From: Auanema rhodensis
Taxonomy: Eukaryota > Nematoda > Chromadorea > Rhabditida > Rhabditidae
DNA: 64,000 nucleotides
Direction of reading: 5' to 3'
Assembly (NCBI GenBank): GCA_964057225.1
Contig: OZ059898.1
Coordinates: 20,313,267-20,377,266, forward strand
This document shows, in pieces, positions 26,571 to 42,000 of this stretch. How positions within the stretch are numbered: the stretch's first letter is position 1; each line of letters begins with the position of its first letter. The notes beneath the pieces are model-generated. The model saw only the letters and a program-made list of their open reading frames with translations, was not told where the DNA came from and did not search any database. A program made the position numbers and the translations under genes.

Positions 26571-29500
26571 CCGCATCTCTTTATTTTTCACGTGAAGCGA
26601 GTTACATACCAAGTGCACATCACGTGTACATTTAATTAGCATAAATTAAAGTTCACGTAAATTTCAAACTCATGGTTACCATGCACCAATATCAATAAAA
26701 ATTTGTTTTTAGACTAATATGGACATGGAGAATCTAATTTTAAAAACCGCATCTCTTTATCTTTCACGTGAAGCGAGTTACATACCAAGTGCACATCACG
26801 TGTACATTTAATTAGCATAAATTAAAGTTCACGTAAATTTCAAACTCATGGTTACCATGCACCAATATCAATAAAAATTTGTTTTTAGACTAATATGGAC
26901 ATGGAGAATCCATTTTTAAAAACCGCATCTCTTTATCTTCCACGTGAAGCGAGTTACATACCAAGTGCACATCACGTGTACATTTAATTAGCATAAATTA
27001 AAGTTCACGTAAATTTCAAACTCATGGTTACCATGCACCAATATCAATAAAAATTTGTTTTCAAACTAATATGGACATGGGGATTCTAATTTTGAAAACC
27101 GCATCTCTTTATCTTTCACGTGAAGCGAGTTACATACCAAGTGCACATCACGTGTACATTTAATTAGCATAAATTAAAGTTCACGTAAAATTCAAAGTCA
27201 TGGTTACCATGCACCAATATCAATAAAATTTTGTTTTTAGACTAATATGGACATGGGGAATCTAATTTTGAAAACCGCATCTTTTTATCTTTCACGTGAA
27301 GCGAGTTACATACCAAGTGCACATCACGTGTACATTTAATTAGCATAAATTAAAGTTCACGTAAATTTCAAAGTCATGGTTACCATGCACCAATATCAAT
27401 AAAATTTTGTTTTTAGACTAATATGGACATGGGGAATCTAATTTTGAAAACCGCATCTCTTTATCTTTCACGTGAAGCGAGTTACATACCAAGTGCACAT
27501 CACGTGTACATTTAATTAGCATAAATTAAAGTTCACGTAAATTTCAAACTCATGGTTACCATGCACCAATATCAATAAAAATTTGTTTTTAGACTAATAT
27601 GGACATGGAGAATCTAATTTTAAAAACCGCATCTCTTTATCTTTCACGTGAAGCGAGTTACATACCAAGTGCACATCACGTGTACATTTAATTAGCATAA
27701 ATTAAAGTTCACGTAAATTTCAAACTCATGGTTACCATGCACCAATATCAATAAAAATTTGTTTTTAGACTAATATGGACATGGAGAATCTATTTTTAAA
27801 AACCGCATCTCTTTATCTTTCACGTGAAGCGAGTTACATACCAAGTGCACATCACGTGTACATTTAATTAGCATAAATTAAAGTTCACGTAAATTTCAAA
27901 CTCATGGTTACCATGCACCAATATCAATAAAAATTTGTTTTTAGACTAATATGGACATGGGGAATCTAATTTTGAAAACCGCATCTCTTATCTTCCACGT
28001 GAAGCGAGTTACATACCAAGTGCACATCACGTGTACATTTAATTAGCATAAATTAAAGTTCACGTAATTTTCAAAGTCATGGTTACCATGAACCAATATC
28101 AATGAATATTTGTTTTTAGACTAATATGGACATGGGGAATCTAATTTTGAAAACCGCATCTCTTTATTTTTCACGTGAAGCGAGTTACATACCAAGTGCA
28201 CATCACGTGTACATTTAATTAGCATAAATTAAAGTTCACGTAAATTTCAAAGTCATGGTTACCATGCACCAATATCAATAAAAATTTGTTTTTAGACTAA
28301 TATGGACATGGAGAATCCATTTTTAAAAACCGCATCTCTTTATCTTCCACGTGAAGCGAGTTACATACCAAGTGCACATCACGTGTACATTTAATTAGCA
28401 TAAATTAAAGTTCACGTAAATTTCAAACTCATGGTTACCATGCACCAATATCAATAAAAATTTGTTTTCAAACTAATATGGACATGGGGATTCTAATTTT
28501 GCAAACCGCATCTCTTTATCTTTCACGTGAAGCGAGTTACATACCAAGTGCACATCACGTGTACATTTAATTAGCATAAATTAAAGTTCACGTAAATTTC
28601 AAACTCATGGTTACCATGCACCAATATCAATAAAAATTTGTTTTTAGACTAATATGGACATGGGGAATCTAATTTTGAAAACCGCATCTCTTTATCTTTC
28701 ACGTGAAGCGAGTTACATACCAAGTGCACATCACGTGTACATTTAATTAGCATAAATTAAAGTTCACGTAAATTTCAAACTCATGGTTACCATGCACCAA
28801 TATCAATAAAAATTTGTTTTTAGACTAATATGGACATGGAGAATCTAATTTTAAAAACCGCATCTCTTTATCTTTCACGTGAAGCGAGTTACATACCAAG
28901 TGCACATCACGTGTACATTTAATTAGCATAAATTAAAGTTCACGTAAATTTCAAACTCATGGTTACCATGCACCAATATCAATAAAAATTGGTTTTTGGA
29001 CTAATATGGACATGGAGAATCTATTTTTAAAAACCGCATCTCTTTATCTTTCACGTGAAGCGAGTTACATACCAAGTGCACATCACGTGTACATTTAATT
29101 AGCATAAATTAAAGTTCACGTAAATTTCAAACTCATGGTTACCATGCACCAATATCAATAAAAATTTGTTTTTAGACTAATATGGACATGGGGAATCTAA
29201 TTTTGAAAACCGCATCTCTTATCTTCCACGTGAAGCGAGTTACATACCAAGTGCACATCACGTGTACATTTAATTAGCATAAATTAAAGTTCACGTAATT
29301 TTCAAAGTCATGGTTACCATGAACCAATATCAATGAATATTTGTTTTTAGACTAATATGGACATGGGGAATCTAATTTTGAAAACCGCATCTCTTTATTT
29401 TTCACGTGAAGCGAGTTACATACCAAGTGGACATCACGTGTACATTTAATTAGCATAAATTAAAGTTCACGTAAATTTCAAAGTCATGGTTACCATGCAC

Positions 29501-32500
29501 CAATATCAATAAAAATTTGTTTTTAGACTAATATGGACATGGGGAATCTAATTTTGAAAACCGCATCTCTTTATCTTTCACGTGAAGCGAGTTACATACC
29601 AAGTGCACATCACGTGTACATTTAATTAGCATAAATTAAAGTTCACGTAAATTTCAAACTCATGGTTACCATGCACCAATATCAATAAAAATTTGTTTTT
29701 AGACTAATATGGACATGGAGAATCTAATTTTAAAAACCGCATCTCTTTATCTTTCACGTGAAGCGAGTTACATACCAAGTGCACATCACGTGTACATTTA
29801 ATTAGCATAAATTAAAGTTCACGTAAATTTCAAAGTCATGGTTACCATGCACCAATATCAATAAAATTTTGTTTTTAGACTAATATGGACATGGGGAATC
29901 TAATTTTGAAAACCGCATCTCTTTATCTTTCACGTGAAGCGAGTTACATACCAAGTGCACATCACGTGTACATTTAATTAGCATAAATTAAAGTTCACGT
30001 AAATTTCAAACTCATGGTTACCATGCACCAATATCAATAAAAATTTGTTTTTAGACTAATATGGACATGGAGAATCTAATTTTGAAAACCGCATCTCTTT
30101 ATCTTTCACGTGAAGCGAGTTACATACCAAGTGCACATCACGTGTACATTTAATTAGCATAAATTAAAGTTCACGTAAATTTCAAACTCATGGTTACCAT
30201 GCACCAATATCAATAAAAATTTGTTTTTAGACTAATATGGACATGGAGAATCCATTTTTAAAAACCGCATCTCTTATCTTCCACGTGAAGCGAGTTACAT
30301 ACCAAGTGCACATCACGTGTACATTTAATTAGCATAAATTAAAGTTCACGTAATTTTTAAAGTCATGGTTACCATGAACCAATATCAATGAATATTTGTT
30401 TTTAGACTAATATGGACATGGGGAATCTAATTTTGAAAACCGCATCTATTTATCTTTCACGCGAAGCGAGTTACATACCAAGTGCACATCACGTGTACAT
30501 TTAATTAGCATAAAGTAAAGTTCACGTAAATTTCAAACTCATGGTTACCATGCACCAATATCAATAAAAATTTGTTTTTAGACTAATATGGACATGGGGA
30601 ATCTAATTTTGAAAAACGCATCTCTTTATCTTTCAAGTGAAGCGAGTTACATACCAAGTGCACATCACGTGTACATTTAATTAGCATAAATTAAAGTTCA
30701 CGTAAATTTCAAAGTCATGGTTACCATGCACCAATATCAATAAAATTTTGTTTTTAGACTAATATGGTCATGGGGAATCTAATTTTGAAAACCGCATCTC
30801 TTTATCTTTCACGTGAAGCGAGTTACATACCAAGTGCACATCACGTGTACATTTAATTAGCATAAATTAAAGTTCACGTAAATTTCAAACTCATGGTTAC
30901 CATGCACCAATATCAATAAAAATTTGTTTTTAGACTAATATGGACATGGAGAATCCATTTTTAAAAACCGCATCTCTTTATCTTCCACGTGAAGCGAGTT
31001 ACATACCAAGTGCACATCACGTGTACATTTAATTAGCATAAATTAAAGTTCACGTAAATTTCAAACTCATGGTTACCATGCACCAATATCAATAAAAATT
31101 TGTTTTCAAACTAATATGGACATGGGGATTCTAATTTTGAAAACCGCATCTCTTTATCTTTCACGTGAAGCGAGTTACATACCAAGTGCACATCACGTGT
31201 ACATTTAATTAGCATAAATTAAAGTTCACGTAAAATTCAAAGTCATGGTTACCATGCACCAATATCAATAAAATTTTGTTTTTAGACTAATATGGACATG
31301 GGGAATCTAATTTTGAAAACCGCATCTTTTTATCTTTCACGTGAAGCGAGTTACATACCAAGTGCACATCACGTGTACATTTAATTAGCATAAATTAAAG
31401 TTCACGTAAATTTCAAAGTCATGGTTACCATGCACCAATATCAATAAAATTTTGTTTTTAGACTAATATGGACATGGGGAATCTAATTTTGAAAACCGCA
31501 TCTCTTTATCTTTCACGTGAAGCGAGTTACATACCAAGTGCACATCACGTGTACATTTAATTAGCATAAATTAAAGTTCACGTAAATTTCAAACTCATGG
31601 TTACCATGCACCAATATCAATAAAAATTTGTTTTTAGACTAATATGGACATGGAGAATCTAATTTTAAAAACCGCATCTCTTTATCTTTCACGTGAAGCG
31701 AGTTACATACCAAGTGCACATCACGTGTACATTTAATTAGCATAAATTAAAGTTCACGTAAATTTCAAACTCATGGTTACCATGCACCAATATCAATAAA
31801 AATTTGTTTTTAGACTAATATGGACATGGAGAATCTATTTTTAAAAACCGCATCTCTTTATCTTTCACGTGAAGCGAGTTACATACCAAGTGCACATCAC
31901 GTGTACATTTAATTAGCATAAATTAAAGTTCACGTAAATTTCAAACTCATGGTTACCATGCACCAATATCAATAAAAATTTGTTTTTAGACTAATATGGA
32001 CATGGGGAATCTAATTTTGAAAACCGCATCTCTTATCTTCCACGTGAAGCGAGTTACATACCAAGTGCACATCACGTGTACATTTAATTAGCATAAATTA
32101 AAGTTCACGTAATTTTCAAAGTCATGGTTACCATGAACCAATATCAATGAATATTTGTTTTTAGACTAATATGGACATGGGGAATCTAATTTTGAAAACC
32201 GCATCTCTTTATTTTTCACGTGAAGCGAGTTACATACCAAGTGCACATCACGTGTACATTTAATTAGCATAAATTAAAGTTCACGTAAATTTCAAAGTCA
32301 TGGTTACCATGCACCAATATCAATAAAAATTTGTTTTTAGACTAATATGGACATGGAGAATCCATTTTTAAAAACCGCATCTCTTTATCTTCCACGTGAA
32401 GCGAGTTACATACCAAGTGCACATCACGTGTACATTTAATTAGCATAAATTAAAGTTCACGTAAATTTCAAACTCATGGTTACCATGCACCAATATCAAT

Positions 32501-35500
32501 AAAAATTTGTTTTCAAACTAATATGGACATGGGGATTCTAATTTTGCAAACCGCATCTCTTTATCTTTCACGTGAAGCGAGTTACATACCAAGTGCACAT
32601 CACGTGTACATTTAATTAGCATAAATTAAAGTTCACGTAAATTTCAAACTCATGGTTACCATGCACCAATATCAATAAAAATTTGTTTTTAGACTAATAT
32701 GGACATGGGGAATCTAATTTTGAAAACCGCATCTCTTTATCTTTCACGTGAAGCGAGTTACATACCAAGTGCACATCACGTGTACATTTAATTAGCATAA
32801 ATTAAAGTTCACGTAAATTTCAAACTCATGGTTACCATGCACCAATATCAATAAAAATTTGTTTTTAGACTAATATGGACATGGAGAATCTAATTTTAAA
32901 AACCGCATCTCTTTATCTTTCACGTGAAGCGAGTTACATACCAAGTGCACATCACGTGTACATTTAATTAGCATAAATTAAAGTTCACGTAAATTTCAAA
33001 CTCATGGTTACCATGCACCAATATCAATAAAAATTTGTTTTTAGACTAATATGGACATGGAGAATCTATTTTTAAAAACCGCATCTCTTTATCTTTCACG
33101 TGAAGCGAGTTACATACCAAGTGCACATCACGTGTACATTTAATTAGCATAAATTAAAGTTCACGTAAATTTCAAACTCATGGTTACCATGCACCAATAT
33201 CAATAAAAATTTGTTTTTAGACTAATATGGACATGGGGAATCTAATTTTGAAAACCGCATCTCTTATCTTCCACGTGAAGCGAGTTACATACCAAGTGCA
33301 CATCACGTGTACATTTAATTAGCATAAATTAAAGTTCACGTAATTTTCAAAGTCATGGTTACCATGAACCAATATCAATGAATATTTGTTTTTAGACTAA
33401 TATGGACATGGGGAATCTAATTTTGAAAACCGCATCTCTTTATTTTTCACGTGAAGCGAGTTACATACCAAGTGGACATCACGTGTACATTTAATTAGCA
33501 TAAATTAAAGTTCACGTAAATTTCAAAGTCATGGTTACCATGCACCAATATCAATAAAAATTTGTTTTTAGACTAATATGGACATGGAGAATCCATTTTT
33601 AAAAACCGCATCTCTTTATCTTCCACGTGAAGCGAGTTACATACCAAGTGCACATCACGTGTACATTTAATTAGCATAAATTAAAGTTCACGTAAATTTC
33701 AAACTCATGGTTACCATGCACCAATATCAATAAAAATTTGTTTTCAAACTAATATGGACATGGGGATTCTAATTTTGAAAACCGCATCTCTTTATCTTTC
33801 ACGTGAAGCGAGTTACATACCAAGTGCACATCACGTGTACATTTAATTAGCATAAATTAAAGTTCACGTAAAATTCAAAGTCATGGTTACCATGCACCAA
33901 TATCAATAAAATTTTGTTTTTAGACTAATATGGACATGGGGAATCTAATTTTGAAAACCGCATCTTTTTATCTTTCACGTGAAGCGAGTTACATACCAAG
34001 TGCACATCACGTGTACATTTAATTAGCATAAATTAAAGTTCACGTAAATTTCAAACTCATGGTTACCATGCACCAATATCAATAAAAATTTGTTTTTAGA
34101 CTAATATGGACATGGAGAATCTAATTTTGAAAATCGCATCTCTTTATCTTTCACGTGAGGCGAGTTACATACCAAGTGCACATCACGTGTACATTTAATT
34201 AGCATAAATTAAAGTTCACGTAAATTTCAAAGTCATGGTTACCATGAACCAATATCAATAAAAATTTGTTTTTAGACTAATATGGACATGGGGAATCTAA
34301 TTTTGAAAACCGCATCTCTTTATCTTTCAAGTGAAACGAGTTACATACCAAGTGCACATCACGTGTACATTTAATTAGCATAAATTAAAGTTCACGTAAA
34401 TTTCAAATTCATGGTTACCATGAACCAATATCAATAAAAATTTGTTTGCAAACTAATATGGACATGGGGATTCTAATTTTGAAAACCGCATCTCTTTATC
34501 TTTCACGTGAAGCGAGTTACATACCTAGTGCACATCACGTGTACATTTAATTAGCATAAATTAAAGTTCACGTAAATTTCAAAGTCATGGTTACCATGAA
34601 CCAATATCAACAAAAATTTGTTTTTAGACTAATTTGGACATGGGGAATCTAATTTTGAAAACCGCATCTCTTTATCTTTCAAGTGAAGCGAGTTACATAC
34701 CAAGTGCACATCACGTGTACATTTAATTAGCATAAATTAAAGTTCACGTAAATTTCAAAGTCATGGTTACCATGAACCAATATCAATAAAAATTTGTTTT
34801 TAAACTAATATGGACATGGGGAATCTAATTTTGAAAACCGCATCTCTTTATCCTTCACGTGAAGCGAGTTACATACCTAGTGCACATCACGTGTACATTT
34901 AATTAGCATAAATTAAAGTTCACGTAAATTTCAAAGTCATGGTTACCATGAACCAATATCAATAAAAATTTGTTTTTAGACTAATTTGGACATGGGGAAT
35001 CTAATTTTGAAAACCGCATCTCTTTATCTTTCAAGTGAAGCGAGTTTTATACCAAGTGCACATCACGTGTACATTTAATTAGCATAAATTAAAGTTCACG
35101 TAAATTTCAAAGTCATGGTTACCATGAACCAATATCAATAAAAATTTGTTTTTAAACTAATATGGACATGGGGAATCTAATTTTGAAAACCGCATCTCTT
35201 TATCTTTCACGTGAAGCGAGTTACATACCTAGTGCACATCACGTGTACATTTAATTAGCATAAATTAAAGTTCACGTAAATTTCAAAGTCATGGTTACCA
35301 TGAACCAATATCAATAAAAATTTGTTTTTAGACTAATAGGGACATGGGGAATCTAATTTTGAAAACCGCATCTCTTTATCTTTCACGTGAAGCGAGTTAC
35401 ATATAAAGTGCACATCACGTGTACATTTAATTAGCATAAATTAAAGTTCACGTAAATTTCAAAGTCATGGTTACCATGCACCAATATCAATAAAAATTTG

Positions 35501-35717
35501 TTTTTAGACTAATATGGACATGGGGAATCTAATTTTGAAAACCGCATCTCTTTATCTTTCACGTGAAGCGAGTTACATACCAAGTGCACATCACGTGTAC
35601 ATTTAATTAGCATAAATTAAAGTTCACGTAAATTTCAAAGTCATGGTTACCATGAACCAATATCAATAAAAATTTGTTTTTAGACTAATATGGACATGGG
35701 GAATCTAATTTTGAAAA

Positions 35718-38533
35718 CTGCATCTCTTTATCTTTCACGTGAAGCGAGTTACATACCAAGTGCACATCACGTGTACATTTAATTAGCATAAATTAAAGTT
35801 CATGTAAATTTCAAAGTCATGGTTACCATGCACCAATATCAATAAAAGTTTGTTTTTAGACTAATATGGACATGGGGAATCTAATTTTGAGAACCGCATC
35901 TCTTTATCTTTCACGTGAAGCGAGTTACATATAAAGTGCACATCACGTGTACATTTAATTAGCATAAATTAAAGTTCACGTAAGTTTCAAAGTCATGGTT
36001 ACCATGAACCAATATCAAGAAAAATTTGTTTTTAGACTAATATGGACATGGGGAATCTAATTTTGAAAACCGCATCTCTTTATCTTTCACGTGAAGCGAG
36101 TTACATACCAAGTGCACATCACGTGTACATTTAATTAGCATAAATTAAAGTTCACGTAAATTTCAAAGTCATGGTTACCATGAACCAATATCAATAAAAA
36201 TTTGTTTTTAAACTAATATGGACATGGGGAATCTAATTTTTAAAACCGCATTTCTTTATCTTTCAAGTGAAGCGAGTTACATACCAAGTGCACATCACGT
36301 GTACATTTAATTAGCATAAATTAAAGTTCACGTAAATTTCAAAGTCATGGTTACCATGAACCAATATCAATAAAAATTTGTTTTCAAACTAATATGGACA
36401 TGGGGATTCTAATTTTGAAAACCGCATCTCTTTATCTTTCACGTGAAGCGAGTTACATACCTAGTGCACATCACGTGTACATTTAATTAGCATAAATTAA
36501 AGTTCACGTAAATTTCAAAGTCATGGTTACCATGAACCAATATCAATAAAAATTTGTTTTTAGACTAATATGGACATGGGGAATCTAATTTTGAAAACCG
36601 CATCTCTTTATCTTTCAAGTGAAGCGAGTTTTATACCAAGTGCACATCACGTGTACATTTAATTAGCATAAATTAAAGTTCACGTAAATTTCAAAGTCAT
36701 GGTTACCATGAACCAATATCAATAAAAATTTGTTTTTAAACTAATATGGACATGGGGAATCTAATTTTGAAAACCGCATCTCTTTATCTTTCACGTGAAG
36801 CGAGTTACATACCTAGTGCACATCACGTGTACATTTAATTAGCATAAATTAAAGTTCACGTAAATTTCAAAGTCATGGTTACCATGAACCAATATCAATA
36901 AAAATTTGTTTTTAGACTAATTTGGACATGGGGAATCTAATTTTGAAAACCGCATCTCTTTATCTTTCAAGTGAAGCGAGTTTTATACCAAGTGCACATC
37001 ACGTGTACATTTAATTAGCATAAATTAAAGTTCACGTAAATTTCAAAGTCATGGTTACCATGCACCAATATCAATAAAAATTTGTTTTTAGACTAATATG
37101 GACATGGGGAATCTAATTTTGAAAACTGCATCTCTTTATCTTTCACGTGAAGCGAGTTACATACCAAGTGCACATCACGTGTACATTTAATTAGCATAAA
37201 TTAAAGTTCATGTAAATTTCAAAGTCATGGTTACCATGCACCAATATCAATAAAAGTTTGTTTTTAGACTAATATGGACATGGGGAATCTAATTTTGAGA
37301 ACCGCATCTCTTTATCTTTCACGTGAAGCGAGTTACATATAAAGTGCACATCACGTGTACATTTAATTAGCATAAATTAAAGTTCACGTAAGTTTCAAAG
37401 TCATGGTTACCATGAACCAATATCAAGAAAAATTTGTTTTTAGACTAATATGGACATGGGGAATCTAATTTTGAAAACCGCATCTCTTTATCTTTCACGT
37501 GAAGCGAGTTACATACCAAGTGCACATCACGTGTACATTTAATTAGCATAAATTAAAGTTCACGTAAATTTCAAAGTCATGGTTACCATGAACCAATATC
37601 AATAAAAATTTGTTTTTAAACTAATATGGACATGGGGAATCTAATTTTTAAAACCGCATTTCTTTATCTTTCAAGTGAAGCGAGTTACATACCAAGTGCA
37701 CATCACGTGTACATTTAATTAGCATAAATTAAAGTTCACGTAAATTTCAAAGTCATGGTTACCATGAACCAATATCAATAAAAATTTGTTTTCAAACTAA
37801 TATGGACATGGGGATTCTAATTTTGAAAACCGCATCTCTTTATCTTTCACGTGAAGCGAGTTACATACCTAGTGCACATCACGTGTACATTTAATTAGCA
37901 TAAATTAAAGTTCACGTAAATTTCAAAGTCATGGTTACCATGAACCAATATCAATAAAAATTTGTTTTTAGACTAATATGGACATGGGGAATCTAATTTT
38001 GAAAACCGCATCTCTTTATCTTTCAAGTGAAGCGAGTTTTATACCAAGTGCACATCACGTGTACATTTAATTAGCATAAATTAAAGTTCACGTAAATTTC
38101 AAAGTCATGGTTACCATGAACCAATATCAATAAAAATTTGTTTTTAAACTAATATGGACATGGGGAATCTAATTTTGAAAACCGCATCTCTTTATCTTTC
38201 ACGTGAAGCGAGTTACATACCTAGTGCACATCACGTGTACATTTAATTAGCATAAATTAAAGTTCACGTAAATTTCAAAGTCATGGTTACCATGAACCAA
38301 TATCAATAAAAATTTGTTTTTAGACTAATTTGGACATGGGGAATCTAATTTTGAAAACCGCATCTCTTTATCTTTCAAGTGAAGCGAGTTTTATACCAAG
38401 TGCACATCACGTGTACATTTAATTAGCATAAATTAAAGTTCACGTAAATTTCAAAGTCATGGTTACCATGAACCAATATCAATAAAAATTTGTTTTTAAA
38501 CTAATATGGACATGGGGAATCTAATTTTGAAAA
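35718..38533. repeat. Tandem duplication in domain B, period 1,408 bp (8 monomers)
   Basis: AAACTGCATC, GTTCATGTAAA (35,801/37,209) and ATCAAGAAAA (36,019/37,427) recur exactly 1,408 bp apart. Copies are approximately 35,718-37,125 and 37,126-38,533. The last monomer of copy 1 (36,950) is mixed: TTCAAGTG and GTTTTATACC on the left, GCACCAAT and GACTAAT on the right. Confidence 0.75.
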
Positions 38534-39061
38534 CCGCATCTCTTTATCTTTCACGTGAAGCGAGTTACATACCTAGTGCACATCACGTGTACATTTAATT
38601 AGCATAAATTAAAGTTCACGTAAATTTCAAAGTCATGGTTACCATGAACCAATATCAATAAAAATTTGTTTTTAGACTAATAGGGACATGGGGAATCTAA
38701 TTTTGAAAACCGCATCTCTTTATCTTTCACGTGAAGCGAGTTACATATAAAGTGCACATCACGTGTACATTTAATTAGCATAAATTAAAGTTCACGTAAA
38801 TTTCAAAGTCATGGTTACCATGCACCAATATCAATAAAAATTTGTTTTTAGACTAATATGGACATGGGGAATCTAATTTTGAAAACCGCATCTCTTTATC
38901 TTTCACGTGAAGCGAGTTACATACCAAGTGCACATCACGTGTACATTTAATTAGCATAAATTAAAGTTCACGTAAATTTCAAAGTCATGGTTACCATGAA
39001 CCAATATCAATAAAAATTTGTTTTTAAACTAATATGGACATGGGGAATCTAATTTTGAAAA

Positions 39062-42000
39062 CCGCATCTCTTTATCTTTCACGTGAAGCGAGTTACATAC
39101 CTAGTGCACATCACGTGTACATTTAATTAGCATAAATTAAAGTTCACGTAAATTTCAAAGTCATGGTTACCATGAACCAATAACAATAAAAATTTGTTTT
39201 TAGACTAATATGGACATGGGGAATCTAATTTTGAAAACCGCATCTCTTTATCTTTCACGTGAAGCGAGTTACATACCTAGTGCACATCACGTGTACATTT
39301 AATTAGCATAAATTAAAGTTCACGTAAATTTCAAAGTCATGGTTACCATGAACCAATATCAATAAAAATTTGTTTTTAGACTAATATGGACATGGGGAAT
39401 CTAATTTTGAAAACCGCATCTCTTTATCTTTCACGTGAAGCGAGTTACATACCTAGTGCACATCACGTGTACATTTAATTAGCATAAATTAAAGTTCACG
39501 TAAATTTCAAAGTCATGGTTACCATGAACCAATATCAATAAAAATTTGTTTTTAGACTAATATGGACATGGGGAATCTAATTTTGAAAACCGCATCTCTT
39601 TATCTTTCAAGTGAAGCGAGTTTTATACCAAGTGCACATCACGTGTACATTTAATTAGCATAAATTAAAGTTCACGTAAATTTCAAAGTCATGGTTACCA
39701 TGAACCAATATCAATAAAAATTTGTTTTTAAACTAATATGGACATGGGGAATCTAATTTTGAAAACCGCATCTCTTTATCCTTCACGTGAAGCGAGTTAC
39801 ATACCAAGTGCACATCACGTGTACATTTAATTAGCTTAAATTAAAGTTCACGTAAATTTCAAAGTCATGGTTACCATGAACCAATATCAATAAAAATTTG
39901 TTTTTAAACTAATATGGACATGGAGAATCTAATTTTAAAAACCGCATCTCTTTATCTTTCACGTGAAGCGAGTTACATACCTAGTGCACATCACGTGTAC
40001 ATTTAATTAGCATAAATTAAAGTTCACGTAAATTTCAAAGTCATGGTTACCATGAACCAATATCAATAAAAATTTGTTTTTAAACTAATATGGACATGGA
40101 GAATCTAATTTTAAAAACCGCATCTCTTTATCTTTCACGTGAAGCGAGTTACATACCTAGTGCACATCACGTGTACATTTAATTAGCATAAATTAAAGTT
40201 CACGTAAATTTCAAAGTCATGGTTACCATGAACCAATATCAATAAAAATTTGTTTTTAGACTAATAGGGACATGGGGAATCTAATTTTGAAAACCGCATC
40301 TCTTTATCTTTCACGTGAAGCGAGTTACATATAAAGTGCACATCACGTGTACATTTAATTAGCATAAATTAAAGTTCACGTAAATTTCAAAGTCATGGTT
40401 ACCATGCACCAATATCAATAAAAATTTGTTTTTAGACTAATATGGACATGGGGAATCTAATTTTGAAAACCGCATCTCTTTATCTTTCACGTGAAGCGAG
40501 TTACATACCAAGTGCACATCACGTGTACATTTAATTAGCATAAATTAAAGTTCACGTAAATTTCAAAGTCATGGTTACCATGAACCAATATCAATAAAAA
40601 TTTGTTTTTAGACTAATATGGACATGGGGAATCTAATTTTGAAAACTGCATCTCTTTATCTTTCACGTGAAGCGAGTTACATACCAAGTGCACATCACGT
40701 GTACATTTAATTAGCATAAATTAAAGTTCATGTAAATTTCAAAGTCATGGTTACCATGCACCAATATCAATAAAAGTTTGTTTTTAGACTAATATGGACA
40801 TGGGGAATCTAATTTTGAGAACCGCATCTCTTTATCTTTCACGTGAAGCGAGTTACATATAAAGTGCACATCACGTGTACATTTAATTAGCATAAATTAA
40901 AGTTCACGTAAGTTTCAAAGTCATGGTTACCATGAACCAATATCAAGAAAAATTTGTTTTTAGACTAATATGGACATGGGGAATCTAATTTTGAAAACCG
41001 CATCTCTTTATCTTTCACGTGAAGCGAGTTACATACCAAGTGCACATCACGTGTACATTTAATTAGCATAAATTAAAGTTCACGTAAATTTCAAAGTCAT
41101 GGTTACCATGAACCAATATCAATAAAAATTTGTTTTTAAACTAATATGGACATGGGGAATCTAATTTTTAAAACCGCATTTCTTTATCTTTCAAGTGAAG
41201 CGAGTTACATACCAAGTGCACATCACGTGTACATTTAATTAGCATAAATTAAAGTTCACGTAAATTTCAAAGTCATGGTTACCATGAACCAATATCAATA
41301 AAAATTTGTTTTCAAACTAATATGGACATGGGGATTCTAATTTTGAAAACCGCATCTCTTTATCTTTCACGTGAAGCGAGTTACATACCTAGTGCACATC
41401 ACGTGTACATTTAATTAGCATAAATTAAAGTTCACGTAAATTTCAAAGTCATGGTTACCATGAACCAATATCAATAAAAATTTGTTTTTAGACTAATTTG
41501 AACATGGGGAATCTAATTTTGAAAACCGCATCTCTTTATCTTTCAAGTGAAGCGAGTTACATACCAAGTGCACATCACGTGTACATTTAATTAGCATAAA
41601 TTAAAGTTCACGTAAATTTCAAAGTCATGGTTACCATGAACCAATATCAATAAAAATTTGTTTTTAAACTAATATGGACATGGGGAATCTAATTTTGAAA
41701 ACCGCATCTCTTTATCTTTCACGTGAAGCGAGTTACATACCAAGTGCACATCACGTGTACATTTAATTAGCATAAATTAAAGTTCACGTAAATTTCAAAC
41801 TCATGGTTACCATGCACCAATATCAATAAAAATTTGTTTTTAGACTAATATGGACATGGAGAATCTAATTTTGAAAACCGCATCTCTTTATCTTTCACGT
41901 GAAGCGAGTTACATACCAAGTGCACATCACGTGTACATTTAATTAGCATAAATTAAAGTTCACGTAAATTTCAAAGTCATGGTTACCATGAACCAATATC

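Larger units (their letters stand above)
3713..33270. repeat. 175-bp monomer subtype (20 scattered copies)
   Basis: The subtype has CTCTTATCTTCCACG in place of CTCTTTATCTTTCACG, that is, one base fewer plus T to C. Approximate positions in kb are 3.71, 4.59, 5.30, 6.17, 9.87, 12.86, 14.61, 16.55, 18.31, 19.55, 20.07, 21.83, 23.06, 24.65, 25.87, 27.99, 29.22, 30.27, 32.03 and 33.26. It usually carries GTAATTTT, GAACCAAT and AATGAATATTTG as well. Two relatives with CTCGTATCTTCC lie in domain C at 50,684 and 54,027. Confidence 0.8.
1..34133. repeat. Domain A: mosaic of A/C-type monomers and 3-3.7 kb super-repeats
   Basis: The domain is dominated by monomers with GCACCAAT at 123-130, mixing C109 and G109 types. 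It contains 20 of the 22 monomers with the CTCTTATCTTCC deletion and one further 1-bp deletion near 11,405, so the phase has shifted by 21 bases at its right end. It is divided into a C-like left edge (1 to about 3.5 kb), a 9-monomer duplication, a 6-monomer duplication and the super-repeat region from 8,455 on. The right boundary lies at the monomer starting 34,134, where B-type alleles appear. Confidence 0.8.
23229..34133. repeat. Rearranged super-repeat copies of domain A
   Basis: Partial copies follow one another. TTTTGCAAACC at 25,159, 28,501 and 32,546 and AAGTGGACATC at 26,087, 29,429 and 33,474 keep a constant 928-bp offset, as they do at 18,828/19,756. The doublet TTGG...TTTTTGGAC marks 22,835, 25,649 and 28,991 only. 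The 30,265-33,950 copy lacks that doublet and so resembles 16.5-19.8 kb more than its neighbours. Spacings between TTTTGCAAACC sites are 2,814, 3,342 and 4,045 bp (16, 19 and 23 monomers less 2 or 3 bases). Confidence 0.7.
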
